NCBI GenBank assembly: GCA_900540185.1
Contig: UQFH01000006.1
Span: 67,282 to 131,281, forward strand
Origin: an uncultured Eubacteriales bacterium
GTDB taxonomy: Bacteria > Bacillota > Clostridia > Tissierellales > Peptoniphilaceae
Length of the DNA stretch: 64,000 bases
Reading direction: 5' to 3'
The position numbers and the translations under genes were made by a program. Under the pieces are notes generated by a model. It made no database searches and was not told the origin of the DNA. It saw only the letters and a list, made by a program, of their open reading frames with translations. Positions 16,986 to 25,415 of this stretch are shown here, piece after piece; within the stretch, counting starts at the first letter, position 1; every line of letters starts with the position of its first letter.

Positions 16986-18391
16986 TATTTCACCAATCCT
17001 TCATAAGCACGAGCGATTCTTGCCAAGTTGTAGTCGCTTTTTTTCTTTCCTAAAAATTGCATTCCTGCATTTATAACATTCTCACTTGTCGACGGGACAT
17101 TTATTCCCGGAATTCCGGCAAGATTTATTGCAACAGTAAGAAGGTCCCCTTCCATCATTTGTCTCGGATTCTTAACTTGCGAGCCGAGTTTAAACGGAAG
17201 AGTTGTAGCCGTCGGAGTTAGAATTGCATCCGCATTTTTAAAGATTCTATCGTAATCTTCCGCGATCTTTTCTCTTATTATAAGCGCCTTGTCATAATAT
17301 GTTTCACGAAGATCGCTGCTCATTATATACATTCCCAAAAGAATTCTTCTTTTAACTTCGTCGCTGAACCCCGCAGTACGAACTTCTTTCATATAGTCGC
17401 TGAAATTTTTAACGTCGCTTTTTATTCCCGCATATCTTATACCGTCAAAGCGTGACAAATTGGAACTTGCTTCGCTGTCGATGATTGCATAATATGTGGC
17501 AACCGCATAATCCAAATGCTCAAATTCGGCTTCCACAATTTCCGCTCCTGCACCTTCAAGAAGTTTTAGCGTCTTGTCATAGCTTTCCTTTACTTCCGGT
17601 GCCAAATCAAAATCTTTAAGGTGACTTAAAATTGCAATTTTTTTACCCTTTAAATTTTCAATATCCTCTTCGATTGAAGTCTTCATTTCGGGCATGTCGA
17701 CAGAAATTTTCGTCATATCGTTCGACGTATCTTTCGCCATTGCTCTCAAAAGAATATATGCATCTTCAACGCATCTTCCGAAAGTTCCGACGCTGTCGAA
17801 TGTATTTGCAAGAGATGTAACTCCGTATCTCGAGACGAGACCATATGTCGGTTTAAAGCCTACAACGCTGCAGAATGAGCCCGGTTGTCTTATCGAGCCG
17901 CCCGTATCTGTGCCGACTGCAACGTCAACAAAACCCATCTTTGTTGCAGCTGCGGATCCGCCGCTTGAGCCGCCCGGTACAAGTGTGTGGTCAATCGGAT
18001 TTTTTACAGGACCGAAATATGAAGTTTCGTTCGAACTTCCCATTGCAAACTCGTCCATATTGAGCTTTCCTATTACAACTCCGCCTTCAGATTCAATATT
18101 TTCTGCGCAATCGGCGTTGTAAACACTCTCAAAATTCTCAAGCATTTTCGATGCGCACGTGGTTTTAAGACCTTTGTAGTTTATGTTGTCCTTGAGTCCG
18201 ACAACTGCCCCGTAAAGCTCGCCGCTCGGATTAATGTTTTTAACTCTTTCTCTTGCCCCGTCCAAATCGAGCGTGATAAAACTGTTTATATCCTTGTCTT
18301 TGTCAAGACCTGAAATTATATCTTCGAGATGTTCCTCAGGTGAGAGCTCGCCGGATTTTATTAATTTTAAAGTTTCATGTAAATATCTCAT
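16985..18391 (-). CDS. gatA: Asp-tRNA(Asn)/Glu-tRNA(Gln) amidotransferase subunit A
   Basis: The 468-residue glutaminase subunit of GatCAB, an amidase-signature enzyme. The Ser-cisSer-Lys triad is visible: Lys in VVGLKDNI, cis-Ser in PGGSSGGSAAA, nucleophile Ser in GTDTGGSIRQPGSFCSVVG. The C-terminal PTATTLPFKLG and IPGINVPS motifs are also present. It liberates ammonia from glutamine for transfer to the tRNA-bound acid. Overlaps gatC and gatB by single bases, so the three subunits should be made in equal amounts. Confidence 0.96.
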   Translation of the reverse strand: MRYLHETLKLIKSGELSPEEHLEDIISGLDKDKDINSFITLDLDGARERVKNINPSGELYGAVVGLKDNINYKGLKTTCASKMLENFESVYNADCAENIESEGGVVIGKLNMDEFAMGSSNETSYFGPVKNPIDHTLVPGGSSGGSAAATKMGFVDVAVGTDTGGSIRQPGSFCSVVGFKPTYGLVSRYGVTSLANTFDSVGTFGRCVEDAYILLRAMAKDTSNDMTKISVDMPEMKTSIEEDIENLKGKKIAILSHLKDFDLAPEVKESYDKTLKLLEGAGAEIVEAEFEHLDYAVATYYAIIDSEASSNLSRFDGIRYAGIKSDVKNFSDYMKEVRTAGFSDEVKRRILLGMYIMSSDLRETYYDKALIIREKIAEDYDRIFKNADAILTPTATTLPFKLGSQVKNPRQMMEGDLLTVAINLAGIPGINVPSTSENVINAGMQFLGKKKSDYNLARIARAYEGLVK

Positions 18392-18666
18392 TAGTCTTCC
18401 CCCACATATTTTATAGTTTCGATAAATCCATATTTTTCAGAAACAGCATTTCTTGTCGCTTCTTCATTTGTGAGTGACGGCTTCGGCTCGTCTTTTGACG
18501 GATGTTTTTCAGCCGAGTTGACATTGTACATTTTTTCTCCCGTCTCTTTAAAATCTTCAATAGATTTTAATACATCCATACAGTCCACGAGTTTTTCATA
18601 AAATTCGTCGCCCTGATCTTTAAATTTTGCAAGGTCGAGCAAATTATAATAAGTTTCTTTATCCAT
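18391..18666 (-). CDS. gatC: Asp-tRNA(Asn)/Glu-tRNA(Gln) amidotransferase subunit C
   Basis: A 91-residue GatC, the belt-like subunit that holds GatA and GatB together. An N-terminal helical part (YYNLLDLAKFKDQGDEFYEK) is followed by the extended tail with MYNVNSAEKHPSKDEPKPSL. The sequence is divergent; identity rests mainly on length and position before gatA. It overlaps ligA by 8 bases and gatA by one. Confidence 0.88.
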   Translation of the reverse strand: MDKETYYNLLDLAKFKDQGDEFYEKLVDCMDVLKSIEDFKETGEKMYNVNSAEKHPSKDEPKPSLTNEEATRNAVSEKYGFIETIKYVGED

Positions 18667-20641
18667 TAATAACCTCCATTAGCTCATTTTCATTCATAAT
18701 TTCGATTCCGAGTTCGTTTGCCTTGTCCAGTTTCGAGCCCGGATTTTCTCCAACTAAAACCAAATCCGTTTTTTTCGAAACGGAAGACGTCGCTTTACCG
18801 CCCTCTTTTTCAATATATGCCTTAATTTCATCGCGCTTCATCGAAGAAAAAGTCCCGGTAATGACTACCGTCTTGTCCGTGAAAAATCCTTCTTTCACTT
18901 CTTCGTCGTGCTCTATTGTATTTACTCCGAATTCCAGAAGTCTCTTTATGAGTTCCTGTTCCCCTTCATGATTGAAATAATTTAGAATATTATTCGCAAT
19001 CACATCTCCGACTCCGTCTACCGATATAAGTTCCTCAAATGTCGCATTTCTAAAATTGTCAAAAGTCTTGAACCGCTTCGCCAAATCCGTCGCCGTTCTT
19101 ACGCCGACCTCGTTTATCCCGAGTCCGAAAATAAAACGGTGAAGCTCTCTAAGCTTTGATTTTTGAAGCGCATTCATAAGATTGTCCGCCCTTTTGTCTC
19201 CAAACAGCGGCAGTTTCAGTAAATCTTCCTTTGTAAGCGTATATAGATCGCTCACATCGTTAATGCCGAGGTTTTGAACCATCGAGTCCACCGTTTTTTC
19301 ATTAAGCCCTTCGATGTCCATCGCATTTCTCGACGCAAAGTGAGTTATTCTTGAAACAATTTGCGGATTGCAATATGTCTTGTTCGGACAGACAAGATAT
19401 GCCCCCTCCATCACAAGCTCCGTACCGCACGAAGGACAAGTTTCTGGAATTTTCACTTCATCTGTGTCCGACGTGTCGCCGATTGTACCCATAATCTCCG
19501 GTATAACTTCGTTCGAGCGCCTTACAATTACCTGCGCTCCGATTCGAACCGCTTTTCTTTTTATATCGTCGATATTGTTTAGCGTTGCGGAACTTACCAT
19601 CGCCCCTGCAATTTCAACCGGCTCAAGCTTTGCAACCGGAGTGACTTTGCCCGTTCTTCCGACTTGCCAAACCACATCGAGCACTTTTGTTTCAACTTCT
19701 TCCGCTTCGAACTTGAAAGCAATTGCCCATCTTGGAAATTTATTCGTATATCCCAAGACTGTTCTTGTCCTTATATCATTTATCTTTATAACCGCACCGT
19801 CGGTCAGGTAATTTAGCTCATGCCTTTTTTCTTTTACATATTCAATATTTTTTATAACTTCTTCTACGCTCCCCACGAGCGGATGAAAATCGTTGACCGG
19901 AAAACCTTCTTTTTTCAAAAAATCAAGCGTTTCCATGTGATTATTAAAATTAAAATCGTCCATATAGCCGATATTGTATGCAAACACTCTCAGATTCCTT
20001 TTTTCAGTTTCCCTCGTGTCGAGATTTCTAAGAGCCCCTGCCGCAGCATTTCTTGCATTTTTCAAAGGTATTTCCGTAGTTTTATTGTATCTTTCAAGCT
20101 CCGAAAGCGGCATATATGCCTCGCACTGAATCTCGATATGTCCGGTATAGTCAATCATTGTCGGAATATTTTTTATGGTTCTTGCCTGCGCTGTAATATT
20201 TTCTCCAACAACACCGTTTCCACGCGTTGCCGCAACTTTAAGATATCCCGCCTCATATGTGAGATTACATGTAAGTCCGTCAAATTTGAATTCCGTAACA
20301 TACTGAATCGGCGGAAGTTTATCATCATGCGAATTGTTGTACTCCGCCCTCAGCTTCTCCGCTCTTTTTGCCCATTCAACAAGCTCTTCCGTCGATTGCG
20401 ACTTTTGAAGGCTCCAAAGCGGTCTTTCGTGCGTATATTTTTCAAAACCTTTTAAAAGCTCCCCACCGACTCTTGTTGTCGGCGAATCTAAAAAGTTGAA
20501 TTTATATTTATTTTCCATGTCGACAAGTTCCTGATACAATTTATCATACACCGCATCAACCACAATAGGGTCGTCCAAAGTATAGTAATGATAGTTGTAT
20601 AAGTTCAGCTTATCGACAAGCTCCCTCATCTTTTCAAGCAT
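18659..20641 (-). CDS. ligA: NAD-dependent DNA ligase
   Basis: A 660-residue ligase that seals nicks in DNA using NAD. In order: domain Ia with the YHYYTLDDP motif near residue 17, the adenylation domain with catalytic Lys in the KFDG motif (FKFDGLTCNL, about 117), the OB fold, a four-Cys zinc finger (CPSC and two further Cys near 405-430), helix-hairpin-helix repeats, and a C-terminal BRCT domain starting around FFTDKTVVITGTFSSMKRDE. Length is typical. It lies between pcrA and gatC; the pcrA-ligA pairing is common in Firmicutes. Confidence 0.97.
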   Translation of the reverse strand: MLEKMRELVDKLNLYNYHYYTLDDPIVVDAVYDKLYQELVDMENKYKFNFLDSPTTRVGGELLKGFEKYTHERPLWSLQKSQSTEELVEWAKRAEKLRAEYNNSHDDKLPPIQYVTEFKFDGLTCNLTYEAGYLKVAATRGNGVVGENITAQARTIKNIPTMIDYTGHIEIQCEAYMPLSELERYNKTTEIPLKNARNAAAGALRNLDTRETEKRNLRVFAYNIGYMDDFNFNNHMETLDFLKKEGFPVNDFHPLVGSVEEVIKNIEYVKEKRHELNYLTDGAVIKINDIRTRTVLGYTNKFPRWAIAFKFEAEEVETKVLDVVWQVGRTGKVTPVAKLEPVEIAGAMVSSATLNNIDDIKRKAVRIGAQVIVRRSNEVIPEIMGTIGDTSDTDEVKIPETCPSCGTELVMEGAYLVCPNKTYCNPQIVSRITHFASRNAMDIEGLNEKTVDSMVQNLGINDVSDLYTLTKEDLLKLPLFGDKRADNLMNALQKSKLRELHRFIFGLGINEVGVRTATDLAKRFKTFDNFRNATFEELISVDGVGDVIANNILNYFNHEGEQELIKRLLEFGVNTIEHDEEVKEGFFTDKTVVITGTFSSMKRDEIKAYIEKEGGKATSSVSKKTDLVLVGENPGSKLDKANELGIEIMNENELMEVING

Positions 20642-20648
20642 TTTTCAC

Positions 20649-22772
20649 CTACTTTTTTGTAAGCGGTGCGATTGAAGCTTTTAATTTTTTCAAGCCCTTT
20701 GACGGAAATGCTATTGTAATGTCGTCACCGACCAATGTCACAACCGTTCCTTCGCCCCACATTTTATGAATAACCTTGTCTCCGATATTAAAACTTCCCG
20801 ATTTTTCTTTCTTTGCACCCAAACCGATTTTTCCAGTAAAATTCGTCGGTCTCGGAATCGGCTTTCCTTCCATTTTTGCTCTCGATTTCACGGTCTCATC
20901 CTCTATCTCAACAAAATCTTTGATTTCTTCAAGGAATCTGCTGTTCTTCGAATAAATAGTTTGACCGTAAATCATTCTGGAATCAGCGGAAGTAAGGAAA
21001 AGTCTGTCCCTTGCTCTTGTGAGCGCGACATAAAACAGTCGCCTTTCCTCTTCGACATCCTTTTCGTTTTCCATACTCATTCTGGACGGGAAGAGTCCTT
21101 CTTCAAGTCCGACAACGAAGACATTTCTAAACTCCAACCCCTTTGAAGAGTGGACCGTCATAAGCACAACTTTGTCCTCTTCTTTGGACTGATCGATGTC
21201 CGAAAGGAGTGAAATTTCATTTAACATTTCTGAAAGTTCCGACTCCGGATTTTTTTCTTCATATTCTTTTACATAACTTACAAATTCATAAACGTTTTGA
21301 ACTCTCGACTCATCTTCCGGATTCTTTGAAACTTTAAGCTCTTTTAAATATTCCGATTTTTCAAGTACTATGTCCACAAGTTCGCTTAGAGGAACATCGT
21401 TCATCACTTCTCTGATTCTTATAAAATCCTCTCCGAATTTTTTTGCGGATTTTGTTCCAATATCGGAAAGTGTTTCAAAATAATCCTTGCCCGTGACCAG
21501 TCTGTATTCATTCAAATCGCCGAGAGTCTTCGGTCCGACCCCGCGTCTCGGAGTATTCACAATTCTCTCAAAACTTACAGAATCGAAAGGATTGTTTAAA
21601 AGTTTCAAATAAGCAAGTACGTCCTTGACTTCTTTTCTGTCATAGAACCTTATACCGCCGATAATTTCATACGGTACGGAATTTCTTACAAACACGTCTT
21701 CAAATGCTCTCGACTGATTGTTTGTTCTGTATAAAATCGCTATGTCGCTATATTTTTCCCCATCATCTTTCAATTTTTCAATGATTTCTAAAACCTTATA
21801 CGCCTCGTCGTCTCCGGTCATGAGATTGTAGCACTTAACTTTTTCATCGTCAGCCTTCGTCGCAAGAAGTTCCCTTTTATATTTTTGCGGATTGTTTAAA
21901 ATCAAATGATTTGCTGCATCCAAAATACTTTTGGTCGAGCGATAGTTTTGATTCAGATAAATAACTTTTGCACCCTTGAAATCCCTTTCAAAATTCAAAA
22001 TGTTTTCAAGATTCGCACCTCTGAACGCATAAATACTTTGGTTCTCATCACCTACAACTGTTAAATTGTTGTGCACATGAGAAATTGCTTTAATGAATTT
22101 ATATTGTATGTCGTTTACGTCTTGATATTCGTCGACAAATATATAGTCGAATTTTTTTGAATATTCTTCACAAACACTTGGATTTGCTTCAAAAAGTTTT
22201 ACCGTTTTTAAAAGAAGGTCATCAAAATCGAGCGCATTCGCCTCTTTCATCGCCGCTTCATAATCAAAAAACACTTCTCCGACAATCTTTAAATAAAAAT
22301 CGCTTCCGGCAAATTCTTGAAATTCTTTAACTCCCATACCCTTGTTTTTAAAATCCGAAATTCTGTTTTTTATCGACTTCGGTTTAAACTGGTCGCTGTC
22401 CAAATTTCTGTCCTTAACAATTCTTTTTATAAGATTTAAACTGTCCTGTGTATCATAAATTGTAAAATTAGAGGAATAATGTTTTCTTAAAATTCGTACG
22501 CAAATGCTGTGAAAAGTTCCAATCCACATTCCGTTTATAGATCTTTCGAGAAGCTCCTCAGCTCTTTCCTTCATCTCATTTGCGGCTTTATTTGTAAAAG
22601 TGATTGCTAAAATATTAAATGGATTTACACCAATTTCCTTTACAAGATAAGCTATTTTATATGTAACAACTCTCGTCTTTCCTGAGCCTGCCCCTGCAAG
22701 AACAAGCACCGGCCCCTCAGTGTTGACAACAGCTTCATATTGACTTTCGTTAAGTAAATTTTTAATATCCAT
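20649..22772 (-). CDS. pcrA: ATP-dependent DNA helicase PcrA/UvrD
   Basis: A 707-residue superfamily 1 3'-5' helicase for excision repair, plasmid replication and removal of RecA. Start MDIKNLLNESQYEAVV at 22772 with GAGAGGA upstream; earlier in-frame codons lack a ribosome site. Walker A AGAGSGKTRV near residue 24-33, motif II FVDEYQDVN around 215-223, motif III VVGDENQSIYAFRGA, motif V TVHSSKGLEF, motif VI YVALTRARDRLF. The Tudor-like C-terminus (GDKVIHKMWGEGTVV) binds RNA polymerase in Bacillus PcrA. First gene of the operon, with its own promoter. Confidence 0.97.
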   Translation of the reverse strand: MDIKNLLNESQYEAVVNTEGPVLVLAGAGSGKTRVVTYKIAYLVKEIGVNPFNILAITFTNKAANEMKERAEELLERSINGMWIGTFHSICVRILRKHYSSNFTIYDTQDSLNLIKRIVKDRNLDSDQFKPKSIKNRISDFKNKGMGVKEFQEFAGSDFYLKIVGEVFFDYEAAMKEANALDFDDLLLKTVKLFEANPSVCEEYSKKFDYIFVDEYQDVNDIQYKFIKAISHVHNNLTVVGDENQSIYAFRGANLENILNFERDFKGAKVIYLNQNYRSTKSILDAANHLILNNPQKYKRELLATKADDEKVKCYNLMTGDDEAYKVLEIIEKLKDDGEKYSDIAILYRTNNQSRAFEDVFVRNSVPYEIIGGIRFYDRKEVKDVLAYLKLLNNPFDSVSFERIVNTPRRGVGPKTLGDLNEYRLVTGKDYFETLSDIGTKSAKKFGEDFIRIREVMNDVPLSELVDIVLEKSEYLKELKVSKNPEDESRVQNVYEFVSYVKEYEEKNPESELSEMLNEISLLSDIDQSKEEDKVVLMTVHSSKGLEFRNVFVVGLEEGLFPSRMSMENEKDVEEERRLFYVALTRARDRLFLTSADSRMIYGQTIYSKNSRFLEEIKDFVEIEDETVKSRAKMEGKPIPRPTNFTGKIGLGAKKEKSGSFNIGDKVIHKMWGEGTVVTLVGDDITIAFPSKGLKKLKASIAPLTKK

Positions 22773-22802
22773 AATTTTCCTCTCTTTAAATCTGCTCCTT
22801 CT

Positions 22803-22831
22803 ATTATACATTTAATGCGGTTTATATTCAA
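22803..22831 (-). promoter_or_regulatory. promoter of the pcrA-ligA-gatCAB operon
   Basis: TTGAAT (22826-22831) and TATAAT (22803-22808) on the minus strand with a 17-base spacer, about 30 bases before the pcrA ATG. Confidence 0.8.
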
Positions 22832-22850
22832 GCTTATTACTCATAATTCC

Positions 22851-22880
22851 AAAAAAAGAAGATGACATCTAGTCATCTTC
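22851..22880 (-). terminator. fhs-yerC-dtxR terminator overlapping the last codons
   Basis: A perfect 9-bp stem (22872-22880 with 22858-22866) has the TAG stop codon of the DtxR-like gene in its 5-base loop, then seven U residues (22851-22857). The 5' arm encodes the last residues of the protein. Confidence 0.9.
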
Positions 22881-23240
22881 CCTCTCTGAAAATTCTTTAA
22901 GTTTTACATATAATTCGTCGCCGATTACATGTTCAAGCTTACAAGCTTCTTCATCAGCTTCTTCCTCATCGAGCCCCAACTTTTTTAGAATTTTAACCAA
23001 AACATTGTATCTTTCAAGTACAGAAAGTGCTTTCTCCTTACCTTTTTTTGTAAAGACAATTTCTCCGCCTTCGACAACCTCGATAAGTTTTTCACTTTTC
23101 ATAAGCGAAACCGCACGCGAAACGCTGGCTTTAGAATATCCCAACTCATTTGCAACATCAACGCTTCTTGAGGTTTGATTTCCAAGGCGTAAAAGCAAAA
23201 TTGTCTTGAGATACATCTCCTGTGATTCGCTTCCCGCCAT
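22869..23240 (-). CDS. DtxR/MntR-family metal-dependent regulator
   Basis: A 123-residue regulator. An N-terminal winged helix (SVDVANELGYSKASVSRAVS) is followed by the metal-binding and dimerisation helices, ending with EEACKLEHVIGDELYVKL, which aligns with the Cys/Glu and Glu-His ligands of DtxR and MntR. The C-terminal SH3-like domain is absent, as in MntR. Such proteins bind palindromic operators when loaded with Fe or Mn. Third gene of the fhs-yerC operon, 3 bases after yerC; its final codons form part of the terminator. A DtxR-like palindrome occurs at the flavodoxin genes in this window, a possible target. Confidence 0.87.
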   Translation of the reverse strand: MAGSESQEMYLKTILLLRLGNQTSRSVDVANELGYSKASVSRAVSLMKSEKLIEVVEGGEIVFTKKGKEKALSVLERYNVLVKILKKLGLDEEEADEEACKLEHVIGDELYVKLKEFSEREDD

Positions 23241-23243
23241 AGT

Positions 23244-23546
23244 CTATTCCTTTGTTAAACCCAATTTTCTGAAGATTAAATTGTATCCGTCCGCACCATA
23301 ATTCAAAGAACGGTTGATTCTTGAAATTGTTGCGGTTGACGCACCCGTTTCAGCCTCGATTTCATTGTAAGTCTTGTTTTCTCTCAATTGTTTTGCTACT
23401 TCTAATCTTTGTGCAATTGCTTGAATTTCTTTTATTGTGCATATGTCTTCAAAGAATCTGTAGCAATCGTCCATGGTGTCCAATGTCAGAATAGCTTCAA
23501 ATAAAGCATCCGTTTGTTCACTCTTAAGTCTGGAATTATAAGCCAT
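23244..23546 (-). CDS. yerC: YerC/YecD family TrpR-related protein
   Basis: A 100-residue all-helical DNA-binding protein. The TrpR-like helix-turn-helix is visible as RLEVAKQLRENKTYNEIEAE then TGASTATISRINRSLNYGA, the hallmark of the YerC/YecD group. The true regulon and ligand are not known for most family members. AAGGAGG precedes the ATG. It lies 24 bases after fhs and 3 bases before the DtxR-like gene. Confidence 0.92.
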   Translation of the reverse strand: MAYNSRLKSEQTDALFEAILTLDTMDDCYRFFEDICTIKEIQAIAQRLEVAKQLRENKTYNEIEAETGASTATISRINRSLNYGADGYNLIFRKLGLTKE

Positions 23547-23570
23547 TTCTAATCCTCCTTAAAATTTATT

Positions 23571-25241
23571 CTAAAATAGTCCGACTATTTCGCCGTCCTC
23601 TTTTATATCGATATTGTTTGCGGCAGGAACTTTCGGTAATCCCGGCATTGTCATAATGTCGCCTGTAAGAGCTACAACAAATCCTGCGCCGTTTGAAATT
23701 CTTACATTTCTTACTGTAAGTTCAAAATCTTTCGGTGCTCCGAGTAGTTTCGGATCGTCGGAAAGTGAATATTGAGTCTTTGCCATACATACAGGAACCT
23801 TGTCCATTCCATTTTCAACAATTCTCTTGATGGATTTCTTTGCTTCTTTTGTAAAGATAACATCTTTTGCTCCGTAAATTTCCTTTGCAATCGTTGTGAT
23901 TTTGTTTTCGATTGTATCATTTACATCGTAGAGCGGTTTGAAGTGTGACTCTTCTTCTTCGCAAACTCTGACAACTTCTTTTGCCAAATCGACAGCACCT
24001 TCGCCGCCTTTTGCGAATACTTGAGAAAGAACACATTTTCTTCCTTCTTTTTCAACAAGTTCTTTTAAGAGTTCAATTTCAGCTTCTGTGTCTGTTGGGA
24101 ATTGATTTATTGCTACAACTGAAGGAACTCCGAATTTAGCAACATTTTCCATGTGCTTTTTCAAGTTTTCGAAACCATTTCTTAATGCGTCAAGATTTTC
24201 CTTGTCGTAATCTTCTTTTGTAACTCCCCCGTGATGTTTTAGAGCTCTTATTGTTGCGACAATAACAACTGCATTCGGATGTAAATCACCCAATCTGCAT
24301 TTGATGTCGAAGAATTTTTCAGCTCCGAGGTCAGCACCGAATCCTGCTTCCGTTACAGTGTAATCAGCAAGTTTTAGAGCATATTTTGTTGCAAGAATCG
24401 AGTTACAACCGTGAGCAATATTTGCGAAAGGTCCACCGTGTAAAATTGCCGGTGTATTTTCGAGTGTTTGTACCAAGTTAGGTAAAATTGCATCCTTCAT
24501 AAGAACCGTAACAGCACCTTGTGCGTTGATGTCCTTAACAAATACAGGTGATTTATCTCTTCTATATGCAATAACAATATTTGAAACTTTTTCTTTGAAT
24601 TCTTCTAAGCTGTTTGACAAACATAAAATTGCCATAATTTCAGAAGCAACTGTAATATCAAATCCGTCTTCACGAGGATATCCGTTTGAAACTCCGCCAA
24701 GACCAACAACAACTTGTCTCAAAGCTCTGTCGTTCATATCGAGAACTCTCTTCCAAACAACTCTTCTTACGTCTATTTGTTGTTCGTTACCTTGGTGAAT
24801 GTGGTTGTCGAGCATTGCGGCAATAAGATTGTTTGCAGCTGTAATTGCGTGGAAGTCACCTGTGAAGTGAAGATTGATATTTGTCATAGGAACAACTTGT
24901 GCATATCCTCCACCTGCTGCACCGCCTTTAACTCCGAAAGATGGTCCGAGTGAAGGTTCTCTTAATGCAGAAATTGCTTTCTTGCCGATTTTGTTAAGTC
25001 CCATTGAAAGACCGATATTAACAGTTGTCTTTCCTTCTCCTGCCGGTGTAGGTGAGATAGCTGTTACGAGAACGAGTTTTCCGTCCTTCTTATCTTTAAG
25101 TCTTTCATAAACCACCGGTTCAATCTTTGCCATATAGTGGCCGTATTGAAACAAATCTTCCTTTGCAATTCCCAATTGTTCCGCTATTTCGTCAATGTAA
25201 AGCATTTTTGCTTCTTGTGCAATCTGTACGTCTGTTTTCAT
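23571..25241 (-). CDS. fhs: formate-tetrahydrofolate ligase
   Basis: A 556-residue enzyme joining formate to tetrahydrofolate with ATP, giving 10-formyl-THF for purines and formyl-Met-tRNA, and in anaerobes a link to C1 fermentation. The nucleotide site PTPAGEGKTTVNIGLS spans residues 64-79. Other family blocks are LREPSLGPSFGVKGGAAGGG and HFTGDFHAITAANNL. Full length. First gene of the operon with yerC and the DtxR-like regulator; strong promoter and AGGAGG upstream. Confidence 0.97.
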   Translation of the reverse strand: MKTDVQIAQEAKMLYIDEIAEQLGIAKEDLFQYGHYMAKIEPVVYERLKDKKDGKLVLVTAISPTPAGEGKTTVNIGLSMGLNKIGKKAISALREPSLGPSFGVKGGAAGGGYAQVVPMTNINLHFTGDFHAITAANNLIAAMLDNHIHQGNEQQIDVRRVVWKRVLDMNDRALRQVVVGLGGVSNGYPREDGFDITVASEIMAILCLSNSLEEFKEKVSNIVIAYRRDKSPVFVKDINAQGAVTVLMKDAILPNLVQTLENTPAILHGGPFANIAHGCNSILATKYALKLADYTVTEAGFGADLGAEKFFDIKCRLGDLHPNAVVIVATIRALKHHGGVTKEDYDKENLDALRNGFENLKKHMENVAKFGVPSVVAINQFPTDTEAEIELLKELVEKEGRKCVLSQVFAKGGEGAVDLAKEVVRVCEEEESHFKPLYDVNDTIENKITTIAKEIYGAKDVIFTKEAKKSIKRIVENGMDKVPVCMAKTQYSLSDDPKLLGAPKDFELTVRNVRISNGAGFVVALTGDIMTMPGLPKVPAANNIDIKEDGEIVGLF

Positions 25242-25278
25242 ATTCCATTCCTCCTCATTAATTAGTATTCCTTGTCTT

Positions 25279-25307
25279 ATTATATCACATTAAGGTATAA
25301 TAGTCAA
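25279..25307 (-). promoter_or_regulatory. promoter of fhs-yerC-dtxR operon
   Basis: TTGACT (25302-25307), a 17-base spacer and consensus TATAAT (25279-25284) on the minus strand, about 37 bases before the fhs ATG. Confidence 0.88.
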
Positions 25308-25368
25308 CACTTTAATTTGTAAAAGTTAAGTCTTATTATATAATCTTCTATCGTCGAATTAAATCATA

Positions 25369-25409
25369 AAAATAAAACCTACTAAATGGATACCCCATTT
25401 AATAGGTTT
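25369..25409 (-). terminator. terminator of the pyr-asnB-pepF operon
   Basis: A 15-bp stem with one mismatch (25395-25409 with 25375-25389) and 5-base loop, followed by a U-rich stretch on the minus strand. It lies just after the pepF stop. Confidence 0.88.
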
Positions 25410-25415
25410 AAAACA